Position numbers and translations under genes: made by a program. Source: Candidatus Poribacteria bacterium (GTDB lineage: Bacteria; Poribacteria; WGA-4E; WGA-3G). From it: a stretch of 64,000 bases of DNA. Positions 26,713-34,131 of the stretch are shown piece after piece. The stretch's first letter is position 1. Every line of letters begins with the position of its first letter. Below the pieces are notes generated by a model. That model saw nothing but the letters and a program-made list of their open reading frames with translations. It did no database searches and was not told the DNA's origin. Location: assembly GCA_022826805.1 (NCBI GenBank), contig JAJDUH010000028.1, positions 21,623 to 85,622 of the forward strand, written 5' to 3'.

Positions 26713-28040
26713 TAGACATCTTCCCACAAATGAGCATCATTAAGTTTCTTATCTGCTTCCGTTTTCTCCTCTGGTTCAAAAGCGAAAAATGTTTCATAAA
26801 AGAGATGTTTGTCGTCTTCAGTCCCAATATGATTTGCCAGGTTATCAACAAGTGCAAGTTTGCACATCAGGTCAATTTCAATGCGCGGTGTGTAGAAGAT
26901 ACCGGCATCGCCTCTCTCCTCATCCTCTACAGAAACAAGACTTTCGTAGACTTTACCAATCATCTCTGGGTCAACTGCTACTTCTTGATCAAGTGGTGTA
27001 TCTTCAGCAATGGTAAAGTTGTATTTTTCAAAGAAATCGAAAATTTTCCCCTACAAGGCATCCGAAACACTAACGAGGTAATCAGTGTCAAGATCATTTT
27101 TACGAAATAACCCACCGTTGAGATAGGGAGCAAATTGCAAGATTTCTCGAATTTTGGTTGGGAAGTACCGATAACCGCCGCAAGGCCTATTATTAAACGC
27201 CTCAAAGAACAGCACGTTTAACCACTTTTTAACGAAAGTGTCTGTAGGTTGGGATGATTTTCGATATGCCTCCCAAAAAGTGTGGAGAAAATCGGTATCA
27301 CCTCCAAGCCATCGTTTTCTCTGCACGAAGTAGAGAAAAAGACATCGACTAAGGAATTGCTGAGCACAATCGTGTGACCATTTTGCATCGTATGTCTGTT
27401 GATAAAGTTCATCTTGGAGTTGTCTGAAAATACCTTTGTAGTCCTCAAAAAATGCCTCTGTAACCGCTTCAACGTTGAAAGCTTCCTCGTGCCCTTTTCT
27501 GATTTCTAAAGCAGTAAGCAGCTCTCGGTCATCCCAGAACGTGCCTTGTTCTGCTATTTCTTGAAGGTCAAGCATCGCAATCCGTTCAGCTGCCGTGCGA
27601 AGTCGCTCATCGGGGGCAATAGTGATCCTCCGGAAGAGATTACGCTGTGCTAACGGTTTTGCGCGTTGCTGCTCGGTTTTTTCCTGCTTCTCCCGGACAA
27701 GTTTAACGTTAATAAAATGCCATTGATCTTGTGCAACATTACTGAAAATATAGAGAGTATCTGGGTATCGGGTTTGGAGATGTGTGATAACTTGACGTTC
27801 ATCCGTTTTTCGGAGTTGTTCCGTTTTGAGTTTCACATAAATAACGTGAAAATCGTTGTATTTTCCACCAGTGGCGAGACAAAGGGGATCTTCAGCGACA
27901 AGATTTTTAGTACCGCTGGGAAGGCTATCAACGGATGTATTAGCACGATTGTAATTGAGTTCTATCCAGAAAAGTTGTTTGAGCGATTCAACACCTTGGA
28001 AGTTTTGCAAAAGTGGCAAAATAGTTTCAGTTACTGCCAT
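26713..28040 (-). pseudogene. type IIG-like restriction/methylase, N-terminal fragment with in-frame amber
   Basis: I start at the ATG at 28040, which follows a GGAG site; an ATG at 28055 is also possible. The N-terminal region is alpha/beta with LFWIELNYNR, IYVKLKTEQLRK and CLFLYFVQRKRW, a pattern seen in type IIG and BREX-like methylases. The frame meets TAG at 27051-27053 and then continues unbroken in the same frame (KIFDFFEKYNFTIAEDTPL ... AGIFYTPRIEIDLMC) to the IS edge. GIFYTPR is the classic methylase-family entry to the N6-adenine domain. The downstream catalytic motifs (DPACGSG and NPPY) are absent from both fragments. Confidence 0.78.
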
Positions 28041-28247
28041 AAAAATTTTCTCCATAAGCTTTGTAGGGAATTATAGGAAAGCCGATAATTATGCAGAGAT
28101 CGTCCGTTAAAGGGATTGGGAAGGGTCAAGTCGGTAGCAGACGGCGTCAGGACGCGGATAGAGGCCCATTCCAACATGGATGCAGGAAAATAAGCGGGCC
28201 TGGATTTTATCCTCAAAGTCAAAAGAAAAAATAGGAAAATAAAAATA

Positions 28248-28267
28248 GCCCGTCCTTCCGGACAGGC
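28248..28267 (-). terminator. rho-independent-like terminator
   Basis: On the minus strand GCCTGTCC-GGAA-GGACGGGC forms an 8-pair stem with one G-T pair and a GGAA tetraloop, followed directly by TATTTTTATTTT. It lies upstream of the defence locus and downstream of the permease operon, so it may end readthrough from the latter. Confidence 0.45.
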
Positions 28268-28633
28268 GTGTAGGGGCAATAAAACCACATTGTTGGTTAA
28301 AACGCCATGGCAGTGTATACACTTTATTTTTACACACTTAATTTTCGTAAAGTGGGGGGATGATTAATTGGCTATTATCAAGAAAATGAAGCCTTGCAAA
28401 CATACGCCACACAGGGGAATCGGGCATATACCGGGCAGAGCAAGATTGTGTGACTTTTGCGGAAGTATTAAGTATATCCATGTCTCGATAAGTGTTCATA
28501 TCTGTTACTCACATAAAGTGAATTTGCGGCGGTTAGTCTTGTGCAGAGGCCACGTCTTTTGATGCCACCTCTTACATTTGAGTATATTCTATCTTAAAAT
28601 GCTAAAAATTTCAATTCCTTTCGTTTAGATTCT

Positions 28634-28765
28634 CAGAGCCATTCAGTTTTAAGAAATTATTGTGTTTCACGTCTTTTTTTGGGGATCCAGCACGGTTAGG
28701 AAACCATGTCTACCGGGTCTGGAGTTTCAAAAACGGATCGAAAAACCGACGATTGAATGGCTCTG
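28634..28765. mobile_element. 132-bp MITE with 12-bp TIRs and 10-bp target duplication
   Basis: The ends CAGAGCCATTCA and TGAATGGCTCTG are perfect inverted repeats. They are flanked flush by the direct repeat TTTAGATTCT at 28624-28633 and 28766-28775. There is no coding capacity. A 10-base duplication fits mobilisation by an IS4-like or related transposase, none of which is in the window. The same end (CAGAGCCATTCAGTTTTAA) recurs alone at 47234-47252, and CATTCAGTTTTAA at about 51768. Confidence 0.78.
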
Positions 28766-28771
28766 TTTAGA

Positions 28772-28852
28772 TTCTATAGACATAGCACTCCGCTGGAGTG
28801 GGGCCATTTTCTGATATACTTTTCTATAGACATATTGCTCCGTTGGGGCAAA
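28772..28852. repeat. CTATAGACATA repeat pair
   Basis: TTCTATAGACATAGCACTCCGC and TTCTATAGACATATTGCTCCGT (each shortened to the shared part) occur in tandem about 50 bases apart, both followed by TGGxGTGG-like bases. Inverse copies occur at 43335-43367 and 43543-43565. Confidence 0.5.
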
Positions 28853-29039
28853 GAACCTGGTGCTGAAAATCAATCACTGGTGGTTTCCGAGGGCTGTTTA
28901 TTGAGGACATCTCTCCATATTGCATTTATAGTAAAGTCTACAATTAAATGGACCCTAAGAAATTGGCGAAGTTAGGAAACCTCGCCAGCAGCGATGAAGT
29001 ATTAGATTCTATTATGTTCACATATTTTTCGGCTTTACT

Positions 29040-29215
29040 ATAATCGTTAACCAAATCATTAACCACCCAAATCCCCGTTGTAGTATAGCATAACAGTACA
29101 ATCGTTAACCTAAAATTGTCCAAAACATTAACCGAATCATCAACCTGTCTAAGCCTTGATACATTATGGGTTTATAGCATAATCATCAATCAAAATCGGC
29201 TAAAAATCATCAACC
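29040..29215. repeat. degenerate AATCATTAACC repeats
   Basis: AATCGTTAACC, AATCATTAACC, AACATTAACCG, AATCATCAACC and AATCATCAATC units recur at least six times in about 180 AT-rich bases downstream of the permease operon. Spacing is irregular. Confidence 0.45.
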
Positions 29216-29261
29216 AATACATAATGAGCACAGCATCTGTCTTCTATCTCTTATCCGCAAC

Positions 29262-30116
29262 CTAATCTATTTGCGGGTCAAGCGCGTCTCGAAGAGCATC
29301 GCCGAGGAGATTGAAACCTAAGACGATAAGGAAAATAGCGATACCGGGGGCAGTGACAGTAAGCGGTGCACGACGGATAAACTTCCTGTTTTCATTGAGC
29401 ATCGCGCCCCACTCCGGTTCGCCGATCTCTGCGCCGAGCCCTAAGAAACTGAGTCCTGCTGCATCTAAAATCGCCGCACCGATACCTAAAGTGGCTTGGA
29501 CAATCAGGGGGGCAATGCAGTTTGGGAGCACAGTTGTTACGAGGATTCGACTGTCACTCGCACCAATCACCTTTGCGGCGACAACGTAGTCTAACTCTCG
29601 GACTTTGAGGACTGCAGCGCGCAAAATGCGGGCGTATTGGGGGATATAGACGATCGAAACAGCAATAATCGCATTCGTGAGGCTCTGCCCTAAAATGGTG
29701 ACAATGACCATCGCGAGGAGAATGCTTGGCATGGCAAGCATCATATCCATCACGCGCATAACCAAGTTATCAAGCCTACCCCCGTAATAACCAGCGATTG
29801 CCCCAAATAGTGTACCGAACCCGATCGAAAAAGTCATAGCGATGAGTCCAACCTTCAGAGAGATACGCGTACCATAGACGATCCTGCTGAAGATGTCTCG
29901 TCCAACGCCATCGGTGCCGAGATAATGCGTATCCGACCAACCTTTAAGCCGTTCAACAACGTTCGCGTGTCTCGGATCGTGTGTCGCTATGAGCGGAGCA
30001 AAAATAGCGATAAAAATAAAAAAGAGTATAATGGATGCCCCGATAGTGGCAGAACGATGTCGCAGTAACTTCCGCAAGACATATGGTTGACTGGTAACGG
30101 TTTCCGGCGTGTTCAT
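29262..30116 (-). CDS. peptide/nickel-type ABC transporter permease (DppC-like)
   Basis: 284 residues with the DppC pattern: an N-terminal helix, HYLGTDGVGRDIFSRIVYGTRISL (here cited only by GTDGVGRDIFS), five further helices and the EAA loop (VAAKVIGASDSRILVTTVLPN). The C-terminus ends with LNLLGDALRDALDP, as in family members. It overlaps the upstream dppB-like gene by four bases. No binding protein or ATPases lie next to it, so the rest of the importer is elsewhere. Confidence 0.9.
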   Translation of the reverse strand: MNTPETVTSQPYVLRKLLRHRSATIGASIILFFIFIAIFAPLIATHDPRHANVVERLKGWSDTHYLGTDGVGRDIFSRIVYGTRISLKVGLIAMTFSIGFGTLFGAIAGYYGGRLDNLVMRVMDMMLAMPSILLAMVIVTILGQSLTNAIIAVSIVYIPQYARILRAAVLKVRELDYVVAAKVIGASDSRILVTTVLPNCIAPLIVQATLGIGAAILDAAGLSFLGLGAEIGEPEWGAMLNENRKFIRRAPLTVTAPGIAIFLIVLGFNLLGDALRDALDPQID

Positions 30117-31135
30117 CTGGTCGCCGCCTCCACTCGGATACGCGGGTCGAAATAGGCATACAACATATCTACGACAAGATTGACGAGCATAAAGACAGCT
30201 GCGACGAAAAGCACACCGCCTTGGACGGCACGGACATCGCGCGCCTCAACGGCGGCACGCAACCACGAGCCGAGTCCGGGCCAAGAGAAGATATGCTCGG
30301 TTAAGATTGCACCACCCATGAGGTAACCGAATTCTAATCCGATAATCGTCAAAACAGGCACCATACTATTTTTCATGGCATGCTTGCTGATAACCTTCCA
30401 ACGCGGTAAACCTTTCGCATACGCCGTTATAATATAAGGCTGATTCAGGACTTCAAGTAGACTGGAGCGGGTCATTCGGGCGATAATCGCTAACGGGATC
30501 GTGCCTAATGTAATTGCGGGAAGGATTAGATGGGCGATGGCGTTCCGAAAGGCGGCAAAGTTTCCTGCCAGAAGTGTATCAATAAGATAGAAGCCTGTGC
30601 GGGACTGGATGTCTAAATCCAAAACGACATCTAAGCGTCCTGTACTGGGGAAAATCGGGAGAAAATAGGAGAAAAGTAGGATGAGCATCAATCCCAGCCA
30701 GAAGATGGGCATAGAGATGCCAGCGAGGGAAACGGACATGGAAAAATAGTCCCAAAACGTGCCACGAGAGACGGCAGCAATAACGCCAGCAGCGATGCCG
30801 AAAAGGATAGAAAAAGCCATCGCTGCAAGGGTTAGCTCAACCGTTGCTGGGAAGTAGCGTCTGATTTCGTCGATTACGGGTTGTTTTGTTTTAAAGGAGC
30901 GTCCAAAATCGAGGTGTGCGATATCCCACAAGAATTTACCGTATTGATAATACAAGGGTTTGTCGAGTCCCATCTCCTTTCGAAGCTCGGTGAGTGCTTT
31001 TTCCGTAGCACGTTCCCCCAAAATAGCGACAGCGGCATCGCCCGGAATGAGATGCACCATAAAAAAGACAAGGAGCGATACCGCTAAAAGGGACAAACCG
31101 ATCGAAAGAAAACGTTGGATCAGATAGGAGAACAT
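30113..31135 (-). CDS. peptide/nickel-type ABC transporter permease (DppB-like)
   Basis: 340 residues starting MFSYLIQRFLSIGLSLLAVSL, a typical DppB N-terminal helix. PGDAAVAILG, GRSFKTKQPVIDEI, IARMTRSSLLEVLNQPYI and the EAA motif YAKGLPRWKVISKHAMKN are present. It precedes the DppC-like gene with a four-base overlap, as is usual for heterodimeric peptide importers. A GCGAGGTT repeat lies upstream of it. Confidence 0.9.
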   Translation of the reverse strand: MFSYLIQRFLSIGLSLLAVSLLVFFMVHLIPGDAAVAILGERATEKALTELRKEMGLDKPLYYQYGKFLWDIAHLDFGRSFKTKQPVIDEIRRYFPATVELTLAAMAFSILFGIAAGVIAAVSRGTFWDYFSMSVSLAGISMPIFWLGLMLILLFSYFLPIFPSTGRLDVVLDLDIQSRTGFYLIDTLLAGNFAAFRNAIAHLILPAITLGTIPLAIIARMTRSSLLEVLNQPYIITAYAKGLPRWKVISKHAMKNSMVPVLTIIGLEFGYLMGGAILTEHIFSWPGLGSWLRAAVEARDVRAVQGGVLFVAAVFMLVNLVVDMLYAYFDPRIRVEAATR

Positions 31136-31167
31136 TTACGGTAGATTTTAGAATTAATTGAACATTA

Positions 31168-31240
31168 GCATGGCAAGGTTGGAAATCTCGCCTACCTATT
31201 TTATTCGAAGACGGACGAGGTTAAAAACCTCGCCAGCGGT
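31168..31240. repeat. GCGAGGTT-type palindromes
   Basis: Two copies lie close together: GCAAGGTT-GG-AAATCTCGCC around 31170 and ACGAGGTTAAAAACCTCGCC around 31212, each a short stem. They fill the gap between the permease operon start and the XRE-MBL gene end. Confidence 0.5.
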
Positions 31241-31244
31241 AGGT

Positions 31245-32072
31245 TTAGAAAAATGGGTTGTGTAATTTCTCCTCACCCACAGTAGTAGAAGGACCGTGGC
31301 CTGGAAAGAGTCTAACCTTGTCAGGAAGCGAGAGTAGGTTGTCACGGACGCTGTCAATTTCAGCCTGTAGAGAGATGTTGGGACCTCCGACAGAACCAGC
31401 GAAGATCGCATCACCGACGAACGCTGCGCTCTGGGTCAGGAAACTACAACCGCCAGGCGTATGCCCGGGTGTATTGACAACGGTTACCATGAGTTCGCCA
31501 ACAGAGAGGACATCTCCGTGTGCGACTTCAAGCAGTTGCTTGTTACTTCGCGGTTTCGGTTCGTTCTTATGGATGTAAGTTTCGCATCCGGTAGCGGTTT
31601 GGAGTTGCGTTAGCCCATCGGTGTGGTCGCTGTGGGCATGTGTCAAAAGGATTGCGGTTGGATTTACGTTGCGATCGTCTACTTGTTCCAAAACGAGATC
31701 TGGGTGTGCAGCGGTGTCGATAATCGCGGTGTCATCGGTGGCTTTGCATATCAAGAGATAAGCGTTGACGGGCCATCCGCCGACAGGAGCACTAATTGTG
31801 ATAACTTCAAGATTGGCATCGCTCGTCAGTTGAACGGGTTCTGGTTCCCATTGCTCTGTCGCAATATCAAGTAATTTGTTACCATCTAAATTGAAGATTT
31901 CCGCGAGACGAAAGACTTGCGATTCTGTCGGTTTTAAGGTATACTGTTCCATACGAGCAAGTTCTGTCTCCGTGATACCGGCAGCGGTGGCGGCTTGGCT
32001 CTGAGATAAGTTTTGCCCGCGTCGGGCTTTACCGATGATGTCACCAAATTCGTCTTCAAGTGCATAAGCCAT
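31245..32072 (-). CDS. XRE-type HTH / metallo-beta-lactamase-fold fusion
   Basis: 275 residues. Residues ~10-70 form an XRE-like helix-turn-helix (LSQSQAATAAGITETELARME). From ~85 on lies an MBL-fold hydrolase with LLTHAHSDHTDGL for two zinc ions, NTPGHTPGGCSF, FVGDAIFAG and FPGHGPSTTVGEE. The hydrolase resembles glyoxalase-II-like thioesterases. Fusion of a DNA-binding domain to this fold is uncommon; it could be a ligand-sensing regulator or a DNA-associated hydrolase. Both domains look intact. The reading frame is single and uninterrupted. Confidence 0.85.
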   Translation of the reverse strand: MAYALEDEFGDIIGKARRGQNLSQSQAATAAGITETELARMEQYTLKPTESQVFRLAEIFNLDGNKLLDIATEQWEPEPVQLTSDANLEVITISAPVGGWPVNAYLLICKATDDTAIIDTAAHPDLVLEQVDDRNVNPTAILLTHAHSDHTDGLTQLQTATGCETYIHKNEPKPRSNKQLLEVAHGDVLSVGELMVTVVNTPGHTPGGCSFLTQSAAFVGDAIFAGSVGGPNISLQAEIDSVRDNLLSLPDKVRLFPGHGPSTTVGEEKLHNPFF

Positions 32073-32173
32073 GACGGTATTCTCCTTAACTCTTTAATTT
32101 GGGGAACATTATAGCAAAAAATCCGGTATGATGCAATTGAAAAGTAGGCAGTATCAAGGAAGGAGAAATTCTG

Positions 32174-32746
32174 ATGGATATTCCAAAGAATGGCTATGAA
32201 CAAGCAGTGCTATCCCTTGCCTCTATAGAAACGGACATGACCCTGGAAGAATTTCTTCAAAGCGATTTAGAAGGCTATGAATATGTGAAAGGGAAATTAA
32301 TACCGATGGCACCACCGACAATGGAGCATGGTGATATTAGTATGAGCCTTAGTTTGCTTTTAGGTATTCATGTTCGTGAGAATCAGTTGGGGCGTTTGTA
32401 TCCGGCGGATACAGATTTTAAATTAGGGGACCGATTGGTTAAACCCGATATCGCGTTTGTTTCAACAGCGCGGTTACCTGAGAACAGACGCCAGGTATCT
32501 CCTGTGCCTCCCGATCTCGCCGTTGAAGTCGTTTCCCCAACAGATATCCAGTATCGTGTTACTGAAAAGGCGTTTGCCTATCTCAATGCCGGAACGCGGC
32601 TTGTCTGGATTATTGAACCTGTCGGAAAGACGGTAACTGTGTACCGTTCTGAAACAGATATCAAAATACTTACATGTGCAGATACCCTCAGCGGTGAAGA
32701 TGTCGTTGAAGGGTTTTCGTGCCGAGTCGCAGAACTTTTTGAATAA
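32174..32746 (+). CDS. Uma2 family PD-(D/E)XK endonuclease, copy 1
   Basis: 190 residues of the Uma2/DUF820 fold. MTLEEFLQSDLEGYEYVKG opens the domain; VKPDIAFVSTARLP and DLAVEVVSPTD hold the likely active-site Asp and Glu; LVWIIEPVGKTVTVYR closes it. AAGGAGA precedes the ATG. A paralogue of equal length (33547) lies beyond a TIM-barrel gene. The role of Uma2 proteins is largely unknown. Confidence 0.87.
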   Translation: MDIPKNGYEQAVLSLASIETDMTLEEFLQSDLEGYEYVKGKLIPMAPPTMEHGDISMSLSLLLGIHVRENQLGRLYPADTDFKLGDRLVKPDIAFVSTARLPENRRQVSPVPPDLAVEVVSPTDIQYRVTEKAFAYLNAGTRLVWIIEPVGKTVTVYRSETDIKILTCADTLSGEDVVEGFSCRVAELFE

Positions 32747-32757
32747 AAGGAAATTTT

Positions 32758-33516
32758 ATGAAACTTGGTTTAGTAACCTACAATATGGCTAAAGATTGGG
32801 ATGTTCCCACAATTATTGAAAAATGTGTGGAAACAGGATTCAAGGGTGTGGAATTGCGGACAACGCACGCCCATGGCGTTGAAGTCGAACTTTCGGCAAG
32901 CGAACGGGCAGCGGTAAAGCGACAATTCGATGACTCCCCCATTGAGATTGCTGGCTTGGGCTCAGCGTTTGATTATCACTCTGTCGATCAGGCTGTGGTT
33001 CGTGAGAATATAGAAGGGACAAAGTTGTATTCTCAATTGGCGGCTGATGTTGGTGCACCCGGCGTTAAGGTGCGTCCGAACGGTCTCCCTGAAGAAGTGC
33101 CTGTTGAAAAGACACTGGAACAAATTGGACTGTCATTGCGAGAATGTGGCGCATTCGCCGCAGACCTCGGTGTGCAGATTCGGTTAGAAGTACACGGCGG
33201 CGGCACCTCTGAACTTCGGCATATCCGTACGATTATCGACATCGCCGATCATAAGAACGTTTACGTCTGCTGGAATTCCAACTTTGGTGAGGTGGAAAAC
33301 GGCTCTATCCAGAACAATCTCAACCTCGTGAAAGGCAAGATCGGTTTGGTGCATATTACAGAACTGCACCGACGCGAGTATCCCTGGCGGGAACTCTTCA
33401 CATCGTTGAAAGCGTCTGGATATTCGGGATATACCCTGGCAGAAATAGCGGGAAGTTCTGATCCTGAGCGCGTGATGAATTTTTATCGGGCACTGTGGGA
33501 AGAATTGTCCAGGTAA
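32758..33516 (+). CDS. sugar phosphate isomerase/epimerase-like TIM barrel
   Basis: 252 residues of the AP-endonuclease-2/xylose-isomerase-like barrel. Visible strands are KLGLVTYNMA at the start, FKGVELRTT, LEVHGGGTSELRH (probable metal-binding Glu and His), CWNSNFGEVENGS, LVHITELHRREYPW and TLAEIAGSS. The ATG is 11 bases after the Uma2 stop, so they are co-transcribed. The substrate is unknown; this fold includes epimerases and inosose dehydratases. Confidence 0.85.
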   Translation: MKLGLVTYNMAKDWDVPTIIEKCVETGFKGVELRTTHAHGVEVELSASERAAVKRQFDDSPIEIAGLGSAFDYHSVDQAVVRENIEGTKLYSQLAADVGAPGVKVRPNGLPEEVPVEKTLEQIGLSLRECGAFAADLGVQIRLEVHGGGTSELRHIRTIIDIADHKNVYVCWNSNFGEVENGSIQNNLNLVKGKIGLVHITELHRREYPWRELFTSLKASGYSGYTLAEIAGSSDPERVMNFYRALWEELSR

Positions 33517-33546
33517 AGGATTTCTATCCAAAATGGAGGTGTTCTG

Positions 33547-34119
33547 ATGGATACAATCAAAATTAACTCCGAACAGGCTACAGTTCCTCTTACATCCATA
33601 GAAACCGATATGACGCTTGAGGAGTTTCTTGAAAGCGATTTAGAGGGATATGAATATGTGAAAGGAGAACTCATACCTGTGCCACCGACATCCGGAGAAC
33701 ACGGCGATATTAGTGCCAATTTATTTTTACTTTTAGGCCCGTATGTTCGCGAAAATCAACTGGGACGTGTCTACACATCGGACACCGGTTTTAAGATTGG
33801 CGATAGGTTCCTGATACCAGATATTGCGTTTGTTTCGTCAGCGAGATTGCCTGATGACAGGCGCAGAGCATTTTCAATCCCTCCCGACCTTGCTGTTGAA
33901 ATCGTTTCCCCAACAGATGTTCTGTTCCGTGTCTTTGAAAAGGCACTCACCTACCTGAGTGCAGGAACCCATCTCGTCTGGGTGATTGAACCTGTGGCAA
34001 AAACAGTGACGGTGTATCGTTCGGAAACAGACATTGAAACGTTTACGCGCGAAGATACGCTTACGGGTGAAGAGGTCGTGGAAGGCTTTTCGTGTAAAGT
34101 CTCAGAACTTTTTGAATGA
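33547..34119 (+). CDS. Uma2 family PD-(D/E)XK endonuclease, copy 2
   Basis: 190 residues, closely similar to 32174-32746 throughout (LTSIETDMTLEEFLESD, LIPDIAFVSSARLPDD, LAVEIVSPTDVLFRV, SCKVSELFE). The two copies flank the TIM-barrel gene, so a duplication within one operon is likely. Substitutions between copies are scattered rather than clustered. The start has GGAGGTG upstream. The next gene begins 12 bases after the stop. Confidence 0.87.
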   Translation: MDTIKINSEQATVPLTSIETDMTLEEFLESDLEGYEYVKGELIPVPPTSGEHGDISANLFLLLGPYVRENQLGRVYTSDTGFKIGDRFLIPDIAFVSSARLPDDRRRAFSIPPDLAVEIVSPTDVLFRVFEKALTYLSAGTHLVWVIEPVAKTVTVYRSETDIETFTREDTLTGEEVVEGFSCKVSELFE

Positions 34120-34131
34120 GGATAGAAACCA

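Larger units (their letters stand above)
28041..29261. other. 1.2-kb gene-free interval
   Basis: No convincing gene is present; short frames at 28368 and 28757 lack family resemblance, and the latter runs through repeats. It contains a terminator-like hairpin at 28248, a MITE at 28634, CTATAGACATA repeats near 28772-28840, a GCGAGGTT half near 28975, and degenerate AATCATTAACC units between 29040 and 29215. Confidence 0.75.

Noticed and set aside
28368..28562. A 64-codon frame with scattered Cys (CDFCG)
   Set aside because: No ribosome site, no family, and it lies in a repeat-filled interval. Two cysteine pairs are not enough.
28757..28975. A 72-codon frame
   Set aside because: It reads through the MITE end and the CTATAGACATA repeats, so it is a by-product of repeats.
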